Assembly (NCBI GenBank): GCA_037176885.1
Contig: JAWWNJ010000014.1
Coordinates: 2,356,001 to 2,420,000 of the forward strand
Direction of reading: 5' to 3'
Length of the DNA: 64,000 nucleotides
From: Favolaschia claudopus
Taxonomy: Eukaryota; Basidiomycota; Agaricomycetes; Agaricales; Mycenaceae
Shown: positions 1 to 9,838 of the stretch, piece after piece
Position numbering within the stretch: position 1 is the first letter of the stretch
Layout of the letters: every line of letters starts with the position of its first letter
Program-made: the position numbers and the translations under genes
The notes under the pieces: model-generated
The model's database searches: none
What the model was told of the DNA's origin: nothing
What the model saw: the letters and a program-made list of their open reading frames with translations, nothing else

Positions 1-1441
1 GTCAATGTATAGTTTGAAGCAGTCAGAAGTCCAACGGCCCAGGCGCTGAATGTCAAGGTCGGAGAGACCGATGAGTCGAGCCCAAGTGGCAGCGCCTAGT
101 GTTTTCCTGGCTTGGCTTGGCCCGAAAGCCATGGCTTTGGCCTGGCTTTATCTGGCTTTGGCTCAAGAATTTTGAAGCCAGAGCCGTGGGCCAGCGAAAG
201 CCAGGGCCAAGCCAAAGCCGCTGGCTCGGGCCATGGCTTGTCACTAAATCTTACTTTGTTTTATTTTGATGTGCCGTGTAGGTTAAATAACCATATTATA
301 GCCCAGAGCTATTATTGAAACTTGCAGAGGCCCGCCCCGATGCTCTTGTTGCAACTTTCTTTATCGTCGAAATTTGTAGTGTTTGTCGGAAAGTTTGGAG
401 AAGAGAGTTGGGAGACAATTCTGCGCAGGTAATCTTCGCCTCAGTGTCCTGGCTTTGCTTGGCCCGGAAAATTTCAAGCCAGGAGCCAGAGCCAGACGAA
501 GCCAGAGAAATGGCTTGGCCTGGCTTGCTAAAGCCATGGCTTGGCTTGGCTGGCTTCTGGCTTTGAGCCAGGGCCGGCAAAACACTAGCAGCGCCACGGC
601 GGAAGCTATGGCCCGAATATCCTGACGATGAAATCCCGACATGAGTGAGACAGGACTTCAAACAGTCGATGAAAAGCTTCCGCGAGAAAGCTCCATAGCC
701 TGTACCATCGCGAGTACGCCGGCCCACAAACAGCGGGTCGTCGGGCTTGCCCGGCTTATTAAGGTGGGCGCGGAGGAGGGTGTAGGCACAGGTGGGCAAG
801 CCAGTTTTTGCAATAGTGATGCGCACCCCAGCGCGGAAGGGGTCGGTTTTGGAGGCCGGGAGGTCAACGGTAAGATACTCGTCGTTCTGAATGATGATGT
901 CACGGCGCTTGAGGTTGAAAGCACCATCGAAAGAGTCGTAGGTGATCTCGCCACAGCGAAGAAAGCCTGCGAAGGCCAGGGCGTAGGCAACTCGGAGAGT
1001 CTCGGCTAGCTCACGAGAAACACCCCGCGGAAGGGAGATAGGGTTGGAGAGGGAGGCGATAATCTGGGCGAGGACGGGCTGCGTAATAGGAAGTCGCTCC
1101 TTACGTTCTGCATCCCCGTACACCCGGCGTATGCCACGAATCACACGCTCCAGAACGCGTGATTCAAAGGGGCGGGATTCGTATCCGAGGTCAGTGTGGA
1201 AGGACTTGAGGGCACCAATGTAGCGCTTGATTGTTTTCGCGCTGCAGCCCGGGGGGAGGGATGCCGCCCATTCGAGAAGGTGTGCTTCTGAGGCTGGGTA
1301 TGGAGAGGCACCGGCAGCACCGTATTTCCGCATGCAGAAGGACTCGAAGGAGTTGCAAGCCGTCTGGTTGACGCCGCGGGTGGAGGCAGCGAGGCCGTGC
1401 CAGAGGAAGTAGGCGACGAGCGGTGGTTGATCGACCCGTTC
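1..1441 (-). pseudogene. Tyrosine recombinase of YR retroelement 1, split by a MITE
   Basis: The frame overlaps the end of the RT frame and opens with an N-terminal SAM-like region (VDQPPLVAYFLWHGLAAST, then NSFESFC, near 1340-1435). The catalytic part shows AFLRCGEI (first Arg region) and GHSFRRGAA (HxxR box) near 595-640. Immediately after this box the frame enters an unrelated inserted element at 97-587. Left of the insert the same coding sense resumes with TWARLIGLSDLDIQRLGRWT and a Tyr in KLYID, the expected GRW box and nucleophilic tyrosine. Removing the insert and one copy of its target duplication joins the two halves in frame. The ORF ending at 296 is therefore a chimera whose last ~100 residues are MITE sequence. 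The 3' end is outside the window and the true start codon is uncertain because the frame overlaps RT. Confidence 0.82.
97..587. mobile_element. hAT-type MITE inserted in recombinase (8-bp TSD)
   Basis: The element begins TAGTGTTTTCCTGGC and ends GCCGGCAAAACACTA, imperfect terminal inverted repeats. It is flanked on both sides by the identical 8-mer GCAGCGCC (89-96 and 588-595). An 8-bp target duplication and a TAGTG-type terminus are hallmarks of hAT-superfamily elements. The 491-bp body has no credible gene and is full of GGCTTGGC/GCCAAGCC-type self-complementary motifs concentrated near both ends, which could be subterminal transposase-binding repeats. Excision would restore the recombinase reading frame. 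Confidence 0.88.
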
Positions 1442-3108
1442 AGGCCATCCGGCGGGAGGTGGGGGAAGGGAGTGTGCTGTGAGGCGAAGAATTGAGGTAA
1501 CAATGGGCGAAGACGTGGCATGTCAAAACGAGAGAGTGCGTCAGCAAGGTAGTTCTGTTCAGAGGAAACCCACACGCAGGAGATGGAAAAGCCGAAAGAT
1601 AGCGCAAGAAGGAAGATCTCCCTCAAAAGGGCCTGTGCAGGCACCTCCCGAATAGAACCTCCATTCAAACCAGCTACGCCGCCGGTGTTGTCAACCCGAA
1701 GTAAGACCCGGGACCCGGCCCAGGCTGGAGATGCCCAAATACGAAGAGCGTGGAGCACGGCCCACAGCTCCTTGAAAAGGATAGACTTTCCCCGGTGCCG
1801 CCTGGGTACTCGCATCGCAAAAAAATCGATAGGTGCCTCCCGGGGCCCAAGATGACCGCCAATTCCTTTCGAGGAAGACCCACTGGCGTCAGTAAAGATA
1901 ACCACGCCCGGGCGGTGAGGATGTAGGGACTGGATACCGTTCCAAGTCGGAAGAAGACGAGCCCACCATTCCAAATCACGGCGTGCACCTCTCGGGATGC
2001 GACGCCGGCCAAAGGATGGGAAAAGGGACAGCGCATCGTACACACGACGGATGAAAGCGCGCCCTGCAGGCAGGACCTTTGTTGCAAACTGCAGAAGGCC
2101 TGCAATGGACTGGAGGTCCAAGAGGGTAGCCGACACCCCGGATAGAAGGGACTTGAGAGTAGCCATGGTGCGCTGCAGCTTCTCGGCAGGGAGAGCCACT
2201 GTGAAGGCAACAGTGTCGATCTCAATCCCCAGGATCACACCGCGGGTAGATGGAGGAATGTCCTTCCCTGCCTTCCCGACTGGATGGGCAGAGAAACCAG
2301 TCGCGTCACAGATTGCGCGGAAGATTGCACGGTCGTGCTCTGCAAGGTCATACTCGCCTGCTGCGCGAGCACCAAAGAAGTCGTCGAGGAAGTGGTCAAG
2401 GGGTGCACCCATACGCTCCGAGATCCAGTGCAGGGCCTCCGCAAACAAGTTGAAAGTGAAGGGTGATGAGCGCGATCCAAATGGTAGGCGAACGTCAATG
2501 TAACCGACACCGTCGAAGTAGAAGCCATACAGCAGAGAGTCGTCTGGGCATACTACGATGTGGCGAAATGCACGCCGCAGGTCGATCTTCCAGAGGAGAG
2601 CGCCAGGACCAAGTCGGCGGAGGCGGTCAAAGAAGGTGTCAAGCGAGGTGTAGGAGAGTGTTACTGCGTCGGAGGAGATGCTATCGTTGATAGACGAGCC
2701 TCGAGGATAAGAGAGGTGGTGGACAGTGCGCCACCCGCCGTCTGCTTTGGGGACAGTGCCCACAGGTGAGTAAACGACCCGGCGCTGCTCATGAATGGGG
2801 AGGGAGTCGACACGGCGAAGCTCACCCAGAGAAAAGTTTGCCAGAATATCTGCAGCGGTTACAGCGTGCTCGGACGGTGTGGCAGGCAGATTCCGTGAGA
2901 AGGCACGGCCCACTCGGGGGCCGGTGTATCCAATTGACGCACCATAGGTACAGATATTATGTAGGTGTTGTACGAAGGAGGGATCAGGATAATCCTGAAG
3001 TAAGAAAGATAGCATAGCGGGATTAAGGGAGCTAGTAACATGCGGACCGGAGGTAGGGGCAACTGGGAATGTGATGTGTGTATTAGGACGGGAAGGGGGA
3101 GGAGGCAT
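1141..3108 (-). CDS. Reverse transcriptase-RNase H of YR retroelement 1
   Basis: A 655-residue frame. RT motifs include the first catalytic Asp in LLWKIDLRRAF (about residue 175), LPFGSRSSPFTFN (about 209-220) and the active-site box HFLDDFFG (about 239-246, xLDD instead of the common YxDD). RNase H follows with FTDASGSSSKG (Asp ~407), KELWAVLHAL (Glu ~447), RVDNTGG (Asp ~473) and YLADALSR (Asp ~523). Beyond residue ~535 the frame is Pro/Ser-rich and overlaps the recombinase frame, so the functional protein probably ends near there. The ATG at 3108 is the first in frame after the gag stop. This YR-type RT makes cDNA from element RNA; a tyrosine recombinase, not a DDE integrase, would insert it. 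No internal frameshift was seen. Confidence 0.9.
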   Translation of the reverse strand: MPPPPSRPNTHITFPVAPTSGPHVTSSLNPAMLSFLLQDYPDPSFVQHLHNICTYGASIGYTGPRVGRAFSRNLPATPSEHAVTAADILANFSLGELRRVDSLPIHEQRRVVYSPVGTVPKADGGWRTVHHLSYPRGSSINDSISSDAVTLSYTSLDTFFDRLRRLGPGALLWKIDLRRAFRHIVVCPDDSLLYGFYFDGVGYIDVRLPFGSRSSPFTFNLFAEALHWISERMGAPLDHFLDDFFGARAAGEYDLAEHDRAIFRAICDATGFSAHPVGKAGKDIPPSTRGVILGIEIDTVAFTVALPAEKLQRTMATLKSLLSGVSATLLDLQSIAGLLQFATKVLPAGRAFIRRVYDALSLFPSFGRRRIPRGARRDLEWWARLLPTWNGIQSLHPHRPGVVIFTDASGSSSKGIGGHLGPREAPIDFFAMRVPRRHRGKSILFKELWAVLHALRIWASPAWAGSRVLLRVDNTGGVAGLNGGSIREVPAQALLREIFLLALSFGFSISCVWVSSEQNYLADALSRFDMPRLRPLLPQFFASQHTPFPHLPPDGLNGSINHRSSPTSSGTASLPPPAASTRRLATPSSPSACGNTVLPVPLHTQPQKHTFSNGRHPSPRAAARKQSSATLVPSSPSTLTSDTNPAPLNHAFWSV

Positions 3109-3246
3109 TAGATGGGCAGAGAGATGAGCAGTATGCAGAAGGGGTGATAGAGAGGGTGGGGTGCAAGGAGCCAGTGGACGAAGAAGAACCGAAGGGTTGG
3201 TCGGAGTGGGGCAGCGGCCGGACTCGGTCTGCGTGCCCCAAACATC

Positions 3247-4158
3247 CTACTTCCGCTTCTGAGGGCAAGCATGTGCGGGGTGGGCGCCCTGACACGCAAT
3301 GCAGACGTGGCGGCGAGAGCACTTGTCGCCCATGCGACAACCAGCGGGATCCTGAAACTTGTAGCAAGTCTCATCAACCTTCGGACGGGATGCAGGGGCG
3401 CTGGGCTCGGAAAGGCGTTCAGCGAGGTCGCGTTTGCGCTTGGAGGAGAAGGGCGGGGGCAGTGGGTAGCGAACCAACCTGGTGGAGACGAGGCCCTGAT
3501 CGGGCGTCACCCAGCGCGTGGGGAGAAAATTCTCCGCCATGCGCACACGAATAAATTCGTAGTGGTAACGCAAGACTGCGGACCACTCGTACTGTGTGGT
3601 GAAATCCATGAGCTGGCTGGTGTAGATGGAAAGGGCGGCAGCAACACCACCATTGGTGGTGTCAATGAGGGAGCGGATGCCGGTGTAAGTCGACCAGGCG
3701 TCAAGGAGCGGGGGCAAGGAGGGGAATGCCTTGACCCATGCACGGGGAAGACCCGCATCGAGGGGTTCCTCTGGTTGTTCCGGGGCGGCAACACCAGAAG
3801 TCGGGTGGAAGAGGATGGGCACGGGGGCAGCGGGGGCAGCGGCGGCGATGGAGGAGAGCTTGGGGAGGTCGTCGGCTTCGAAGGTGCCATTCACAATGGC
3901 GTCGATGTGCGCCAGCTTGACGCGGCGGTACCACATCGTGGGGGACCGAAAGGAGGCGGAAGCGAAATTGTCAAGCTCACCGGCGGCATTGGTAGTGGGG
4001 ACCGTAACATTTCCGCTGCCGTTCGCTGCATTCGACGAGGATGACGCGGCGGAGCCGCCCGAAGGGTTGGCGGAGTTGTCGGCAATGGCCCGGGTCACAA
4101 TGGCCGTAAGTGCGGCCAGCTGAGCCTCACTGAAGGGCGAGGGGTCGTCGTTGGCCAT
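3247..4158 (-). CDS. Gag-like protein with zinc-binding C-terminus (YR retroelement 1)
   Basis: The frame is open from 4314, but the likely start is the ATG at 4158 (MANDDPSPFSEAQLAAL), giving about 303 residues. The protein has an acidic, Ala/Ser-rich N-terminus, a central helical region (WVKAFPSLPPLLDAWSTY), and a basic C-terminus with a CCCH-like cluster (Cx8Cx5Cx3H) followed by a knuckle-like CxxCx3Hx4C. The same two-part zinc signature ends the gag of retroelement 2 (24605-25801), which supports the assignment. It sits directly upstream of the RT frame on the same strand. Function (RNA packaging) is inferred from position and zinc motifs only. Confidence 0.78.
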   Translation of the reverse strand: MANDDPSPFSEAQLAALTAIVTRAIADNSANPSGGSAASSSSNAANGSGNVTVPTTNAAGELDNFASASFRSPTMWYRRVKLAHIDAIVNGTFEADDLPKLSSIAAAAPAAPVPILFHPTSGVAAPEQPEEPLDAGLPRAWVKAFPSLPPLLDAWSTYTGIRSLIDTTNGGVAAALSIYTSQLMDFTTQYEWSAVLRYHYEFIRVRMAENFLPTRWVTPDQGLVSTRLVRYPLPPPFSSKRKRDLAERLSEPSAPASRPKVDETCYKFQDPAGCRMGDKCSRRHVCIACQGAHPAHACPQKRK

Positions 4159-4791
4159 TGGGGAAGAGAAAAGAACTAAAAAATGAGAGCGCGGGCGAAG
4201 GAACGCGCCCGGTGGTGGTGGTCGAGGAAAAAGACGCGATGAGTCACAGTGATGACTCCCACGTGCATTCCTCCGAGTGTATACACTCACTATGTACACT
4301 ACTCTTGCATTCAACCTCTTTTATCACGGCAAGCTCTGATTTACGACACCCATCATACGCTCCAACACAGCCCCATCACCATTTGGTGAGAAAAGGGCCA
4401 CTCCCGAACAAGCAGCACAGGACACGCATCCTTTACCCTCTCACGAATATGCACATTGTATGCACATTAGCCAACTCCTATGCTCGCCCTCACCGTCTGA
4501 AGGCTCATCGAACAAAAGATTACAAATTTTCTCCGCCCCGAAATATCACAGTGTATGTTCTCCTTCAACCCCTCAAACACATGAACTATATAATTTTGTG
4601 ACTAGTCGCAAAGCTGCTCGATACCGAGCAAAGCCGGAGTCATTAGTACGCAGTGCGCTTTCTTTCCGCTTGGTCACTGACCTATCTGAGTGAATAGACA
4701 GATGTAAGTAGCAACTGTAGACAGCGTGGCCATAATCGCAAGACGTGTCCCAAACCAACGGCTCCCAAGCCACCCTCTCCTCCTAATATAT
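4159..4791. other. Gene-free interval upstream of retroelement 1
   Basis: This should contain the 5' (A1) end of retroelement 1, but the matching A2 repeat lies outside the window so the boundary cannot be set. A direct TATGCACATT-like repetition occurs near 4449-4467. No gene is supported here. Confidence 0.5.
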
Positions 4792-5257
4792 TATGGTGCA
4801 CATCGCATAAACACCACCAAATAGGTCCCATCACTGATGCCATCTTTGATGTCTCAAATCGCCCAAGAACAAAAAACCAAATTTTATATTGCATTTTCTG
4901 TACTGAAATCTCATGGAGGGCTTCTTCAAAACGCTAGGGGAAGGACATAAGTTGCAGCCAATAGCTTTCCAACGACTTTGGGAGCATGTAACTCGGCGTC
5001 CGGACTTATGGATACCCAATAAGGATATGTGTCGTAAGCACACGTGAGTGATTGATTGATTGTATCAGTGATGTCTCAAATCCATGCCGTGAAAAATATA
5101 TTTATTGTGAGTTTTGAGCGGACGAGAAATCCCTCTAGAGGGTTTAGTCTACTATCCAATCGGAGTGTTTTGGCCAGAGGATCAGGCGTGGGAAGGCTCT
5201 GATGTGGTGCAATAAATTTCGTTCCTGTTTGGTGGTGTTTATGCGATGTGCACCATA
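4792..5257. repeat. Inverted-repeat (foldback) element, 28-bp arms
   Basis: The 28-nt arm at 4792-4819 (starting TATGGTGCACATCGCATAAA) is the exact reverse complement of 5230-5257. The interior has a direct repeat GATGTCTCAAAT (about 4849 and 5070) and no gene. A target duplication was not identified, so it may be a MITE or a relic of one. Confidence 0.7.
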
Positions 5258-5342
5258 CTCGACCTAGAGCCCCAAGTTGTTGTGGCCACTGTGGTCTGCA
5301 GGGGCACAATCGCAATTCATGCCGTTACACTCCAGTCAAGTA

Positions 5343-5848
5343 CTCGCAGTTACCAAAAGTAACCGAATTCGGGGGTTTTTCCCAGAAATTACGATGGTAA
5401 GAGAACTTTGAGCAATGAAGGGTTCATTCACAGAGTGCCTGCTACAACTTTCATGATACACAGTTTGGGTAAGCTATCACACAGTGGGTGAATAAATTAA
5501 TCTTCGAAATACCATTAATTTGGCGGTGTTTGCCTTTTTTGGAACACAGTCACCAGGATTTCAGGTGGGTGAGTACCTCATAACTATCTCATGACCTTGT
5601 ACTTGAGAACTCAGAGTTTGCTGGGCTATCCTCATCCTTCAATGCGGGTACTAAAACAGAGCAAGAAAATGATGATTTGACACATAAATAAACAAACATA
5701 GAAAATCAGCACAGGGAAAGCCCAATAACTTCGACGCGTGTTATGTGAAATATCCCCCCTCTCTCCCACCAGTTGAACCAACTGCTAACTGTATTAGCTG
5801 GTCGCAGGCAAGGCATTTCTAAATTCGGTTACTTTTGGTAATGCCGAG
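5343..5848. mobile_element. TA-flanked MITE (TIR CTCGCAGTTACCAAAAGTAA)
   Basis: Terminal inverted repeats of about 29 nt contain TTACCAAAAGTAACCGAATT at both ends in opposite orientation (5343-5371 and 5822-5848). A TA dinucleotide flanks each side (5341-5342, 5849-5850), as expected for Tc1/mariner or pogo-mobilised elements. The 506-bp body carries no gene. Confidence 0.75.
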
Positions 5849-5850
5849 TA

Positions 5851-6743
5851 GATTTAACAATTTAACAATATGATATTCGTCTAGACAACAAATGCTTAGG
5901 TACGGGTACCTCGACGAACCCAGTGGGAATTAAATCAAGTGTGATGTCGTGAAGGTGGCCACTTAAGTCGAATTGAGAGACAGCTCGCGCAAAACCCAGT
6001 GGGAAAAAGCAGCGAGTGCACCGACGACGGCCTCAGTTGTAGGGTTTGAGGACAATGTTACGCTGAGGCGTGTTCTGCCATGGTTCGTTGGACACTCTCG
6101 AAGATCCCGTCAACCGAATAGAGATCATATGCCAATCGGCAGCCAAATTACTCGCCAATCTCCCCTCTTCACCTTTTGGACGACAGGGCGAGCTGATAGT
6201 CGGAACGGCAGGGACCTGCATTGAGCTCGATGATGTCGCAGAAGGTGCTTTCGACGCGGAACCATACTACGCGAAGGTTGCTTCTCGGGAGCGAAAAGAA
6301 TGGACGACAACATCGACTGGACGCATATTCGTTGCGTCATCTCCCTTCATTGGGGACGCATTCTCATCGAATTTGAGCCAACCCTCCATCATAATTCCGC
6401 CGAAATTTTGTCCATCTTTCGTGATCCCAACGGTCTGGTTGCGAAACATCGCATGCGGGAGGGACGGAAAACTGTGTGCCATCCATTGGGAACCAATTCA
6501 GAGAATTCGGGCAGACCTTAATTAAGGCCTTAAGCCCCCGGGTCCCCCGGTTTTCAAGGTGGTGAGAAGGACGTTGTTTGTTTCAGCGATCTCGAGGGCT
6601 AATGTGCAAAATCACCGCTGCGAGTACGTGAGAATCGTCGCCGGTGCTTCGCGAGGATGATGTGGGACTCAGCGGGAGTGACGCCTGCACTGCCGACGGC
6701 CGTGGGAATTTCGGATTAAGACCTTAACTGCCCTTGAGAATTA
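5851..6743. other. No recognised gene
   Basis: Overlapping short frames occur here on both strands without recognisable motifs or intron-supported continuity. Nothing beyond generic AT-rich DNA and short inverted words such as TTAATTAA was seen. Confidence 0.4.
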
Positions 6744-7256
6744 CAGCTATTTTGGAAACGATAGACAGTCTCGATTTTTTAGCTGAGTTCGGGCCGAGAG
6801 GTCGTAACTACAGTGTAGTACGGCTCAATGGGGAAGGAGTGTTCCTTGGTGATTATTTTTTTTTCACCACACCTCTTCACCGGAGGCTTGTCCCTTGTAT
6901 TAGAATATCATTATCTATGCTAGCCCTACCTACTGTATTAATTCTGAATGCAAAAAAGAGACAAGTATCGTTTGAGGCCAAGTTTTGTGTCAATACGCGA
7001 CAAATCAAGGAATCACCGACTTTCTTCTCCGTGATCCTACTTCAATGGGGGCACTTTTCGTCTCAAAACAAATTCCGGCATAAAGGCCTTGATCTTAGGT
7101 ATGTTTCCTTCCGCATGTGTGAGAGGATCGGACAAAAGATGCGGCCGAAAGGAAATGGACAAGATCATGCACGTGGAAGCGTGACAGGTGTTTGTTGACG
7201 CGTCTGTCCATCACCTCTCTCCGTCTTCTCTAGCCAATCCCTACTGTCCAGTTCTC

Positions 7257-7998
7257 ATGGTGTACCGCGCAAAGTCCGATCGGGTCAAAGCCCAGGAGGC
7301 CAGTCGAAAGAAGGAGGCAAATATAGCGGCGGCGGTGCAGGAGTGGGACAGGGAGCGCGTCAAGCCCGCCATCTTAGGCAAGCCCAAAACTGTCTCTCAA
7401 ATACGGGATTCCTTACATGACACTATCTCGACGAGTACATGGTGGACAGAGTATTCGACAAGCCAATCAAAAGAAGCAAAAGGTCCCCATCGTCACGGAG
7501 TGGGCACTCGTCCAGTTCATGCGTGAATCCGCGGATCGAGGCTTCCCATTCATCCATCGACAGATAGAGCAGTATGCCATGGGGTTGAAGAAGATGAACC
7601 AGGCACTGCGATTGCAGGAGGAGAAACAAGTGACGGAGCGAGCAAAGCTTTTTCAAGGCAAAGCTCAGTGCCTCTCATCAGCCGAGTTTGTTGCCAAGGT
7701 GAATGAGATCAGCGAGGGGAAGAAGGCGAAGGAAGCGGGGAAGGAGAAGAAGCGGGTCGAGCGGGAGCGAAGGAAAGAGTTGCGAGCAGAGATTGGGCTG
7801 GAATGGGCTGAGATGAAGCGCCAGCACGCTGCTGCTGTTGAGAACTGGGTGGCGGAATGCTCTAAGCTGCAGGAAACCGGCGTGAAGAAGAAGGACCTTC
7901 CCCCAAAGCCGAAATTGGGCAAGAAACCGAAGCTACCGGTCGTGGAGGATGAGGATTCGGAGGAGGAGGATGAGCTGAATGAGGAAGGTGACGTGTGA
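7257..7998 (+). pseudogene. pogo/CENP-B-type transposase remnant lacking its catalytic core
   Basis: Translation starts MVYRAKSDRVKAQEASRKKE. After a frame change near 7390 it continues SLKYGIPYMTLSRRVHGGQS, a psq-type helix-turn-helix, then a CENP-B-like stretch (WALVQFMRESADRGFPFIHR). It then jumps directly to a charged coiled-coil tail (AEFVAKVNEISEGKKAKEAG ... acidic EEEDELNEE). In agaricomycete pogo-type transposases the DDE domain lies between these two parts; here it is absent, so only the DNA-binding N-terminus and the tail remain. The frame change between 7257-7390 and the downstream part looks like a 1-nt indel. The segment is missing from copy 2 of the surrounding Tc1-like element. 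A DNA-binding repressor-like role is conceivable but is pure inference. Confidence 0.6.
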
Positions 7999-8205
7999 CA
8001 TCCGTTCACCAATGCCAAATTTAGAATAACCTTTTCTGCTAATACCTCCTCAACAACGACCACCTAGTACAGTTACACCGTCACTGGAGACTTACAGTCA
8101 TGACGAGCAGGCTGACGATCGTGTGGAGCATATGCTGCGCTATATATCCTCGCTCAACGAGTCCAAGGCGCCCAACTATTCTACTTTTCGACCGGTTTTG
8201 ACACC

Positions 8206-9686
8206 ATGCAAAACACTATTGCACCATATCTTCTTGGCGTCGGCCCTCCCCCCGCTCTCACTGGACGACAGCTCGCAGTGGCCCAATTACAGGCCTCTCT
8301 CGACAATGGCATGTTTGACCACACCCGCGACTACGAGCAGCCTGGGGGCGACGACGATGATCCTAGCGATGAAGATCCGTCTTATCATCAATACCAGCTT
8401 CCTCCGTTCCCTCCTCACATTGTCGAAGCTCGCCAATCTCAGTTGCCATCCACTACAGCTCCCAGTCAAACTGCAGGTGTGTTACAGCCATTTGCGCATT
8501 CTGCAGGCTACTAATAAACTTCCAGACCGCGGTACCTTCATCACAGTCAAAGTCCCTATCTATGGCGAGCCAGGAAACGGAAAGAAGCGCGCCACGGTTA
8601 CCACAACCCTCGTCCTCCCCTCTGACATTCCTGCCGGCGACTTTCTATCCCGCATCACAGCTCAGATGAATGTCGACCCCACATCTGCGACGTTGGGATG
8701 GAAAGAGTCTCAGGAGCGTCGCAAGGATCCATATCACCGTCTGTCATCCGAGGACGATGTTCGCGACGCCTTCCAGCAGCTTCTCAAGCTCCAGAGGAGC
8801 ACACGTCGTCAGAAAGAGGTGATAATGGAAGTGGTTAACCTGGTAAGTCATCCGTTATCTATGGGTTCTTCGGTGTTGAGCACACTGTCTTTTGACTCTT
8901 TTCAGGAGGTGCAGCCTGATGGAAAGACGACAAAACAGGCCGAAAAACCCCCCGAGACCGCTGTTACCGCCACCGAGCTACAGCAGATTCAAAACCATCT
9001 CAAGTGCGCGGAACATCCTGGCAAAAATCGGTGGTGCTACGTGATGGGCCCGAAATCTAAGTACCCAGGCAAGCACGTCGAGATTGGAATAGATGTTATT
9101 AATCTGTGGGCTCGCTACATGGTGCGTGACATGCAATTTCTGCTTCTCTTTTGCATTGCTGACTTTCGTCTTCAGCATGATGGCACCGCGGATCTAGAAC
9201 ATCCTCCCAAAATCCTCAAGCTTGACGAGCTTGCAGAGCGTGGCCGTGCTCGCGAGGAGCGTAGTCGTAACCGCGGACAAACTACCATGCCCCCCATCCA
9301 CGTCCATCTTGGCAACTCCGAGTCCGCCGATACTGTCCTTCGCGATGCCAATAGCGTCAAACGTCGACGTGAGGACGAGTCATCAGATGAATCTGATGAA
9401 GACGAGGACGTCCTCCTTGTCTCCGACGTGCTGCGCGCTCTCGATGAAAAGTACCCCGCTCTCAAATACTTCCAATATGCTGAGAGCCTGGGGGAACAAG
9501 GCATTGTCTATGCCAACAGCATTGCCGACTTCGATACCAAGTTCTACAAAACCGACGTTGGGATGGCAGCCGGTGCCGTGGGTAACTTCGTGCGCAAAGG
9601 CAAGTAAGATGGTCGCTGCCGCGAAGAAACGCAAGGGGAAGAAGCGGGCTAGGGTTGTGGAGAACGAAAGCGACAAGGAGAACTAA
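8206..9686 (+). CDS. Accessory protein of Tc1-like element, copy 1 (frameshifted near 3' end)
   Basis: Exon 1 starts MQNTIAPYLLGVGPPPALTG at 8206. Three GT-AG introns fit the translation: about 8477-8525, 8843-8905 and 9122-9175. The protein has an acidic linker, a region KVPIYGEPGNGKKRATVTTT ... PTSATLGWKESQERR, and a possible metal-binding stretch (CAEHPGKNRWCYV ... GKHVEIGIDVINLWARYM). Its C-terminal tail is acidic then Lys-rich and looks like a nuclear localisation signal. I do not recognise a named family; similar CxxHPGxxxxCY ... H ... LWA patterns occur, from memory, in other agaricomycete repeat-associated proteins. Compared with copy 2, an extra A near 9597 shifts the frame and stops translation at 9607 (VRKGK) instead of 9686, removing the Lys-rich tail. 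The gene converges on the transposase. Confidence 0.75.
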
Positions 9687-9838
9687 TTTATTTCACGCTG
9701 TGTATGTTATCGCCGCCTCTATAACCTGTAGATACTGTATCTCTACTAGTTTTCTGTATATTTGTATAGTCGTACTACTTGTTCATATAATTTCTTGCCG
9801 TCCTACTCGTGTATTGACACAACTACCGGTACAACAAC

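Larger units (their letters stand above)
1..4158 (-). mobile_element. Ngaro/DIRS-like YR retroelement 1 (partial)
   Basis: Three minus-strand reading frames follow the order gag, reverse transcriptase-RNase H, tyrosine recombinase, which is the arrangement of Ngaro-type YR retrotransposons; no methyltransferase frame is visible. The recombinase runs off the left edge of the window, so the 3' repeats (B1-A2-B2) are not visible and the 5' boundary right of 4158 was not found. The coding order and the short gag-RT gap (about 140 nt) match an unrearranged element, but a MITE in the recombinase makes this copy non-functional. A second, more complete element of the same general type lies at 17575-26254, but the two are not close copies. 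Confidence 0.8.

Noticed and set aside
296..596. C-terminal tail of the recombinase ORF (SVLPALAQ... onward)
   Set aside because: It is read-through into the inserted MITE; the true C-terminus resumes left of position 97.
2000..2500. Plus-strand ORFs opposite the RT gene
   Set aside because: Antisense shadows of the RT frame.
6734..7198. 154-codon ORF at the left end of Tc1-like copy 1
   Set aside because: It begins in the TIR and shows no motif or splice continuity.
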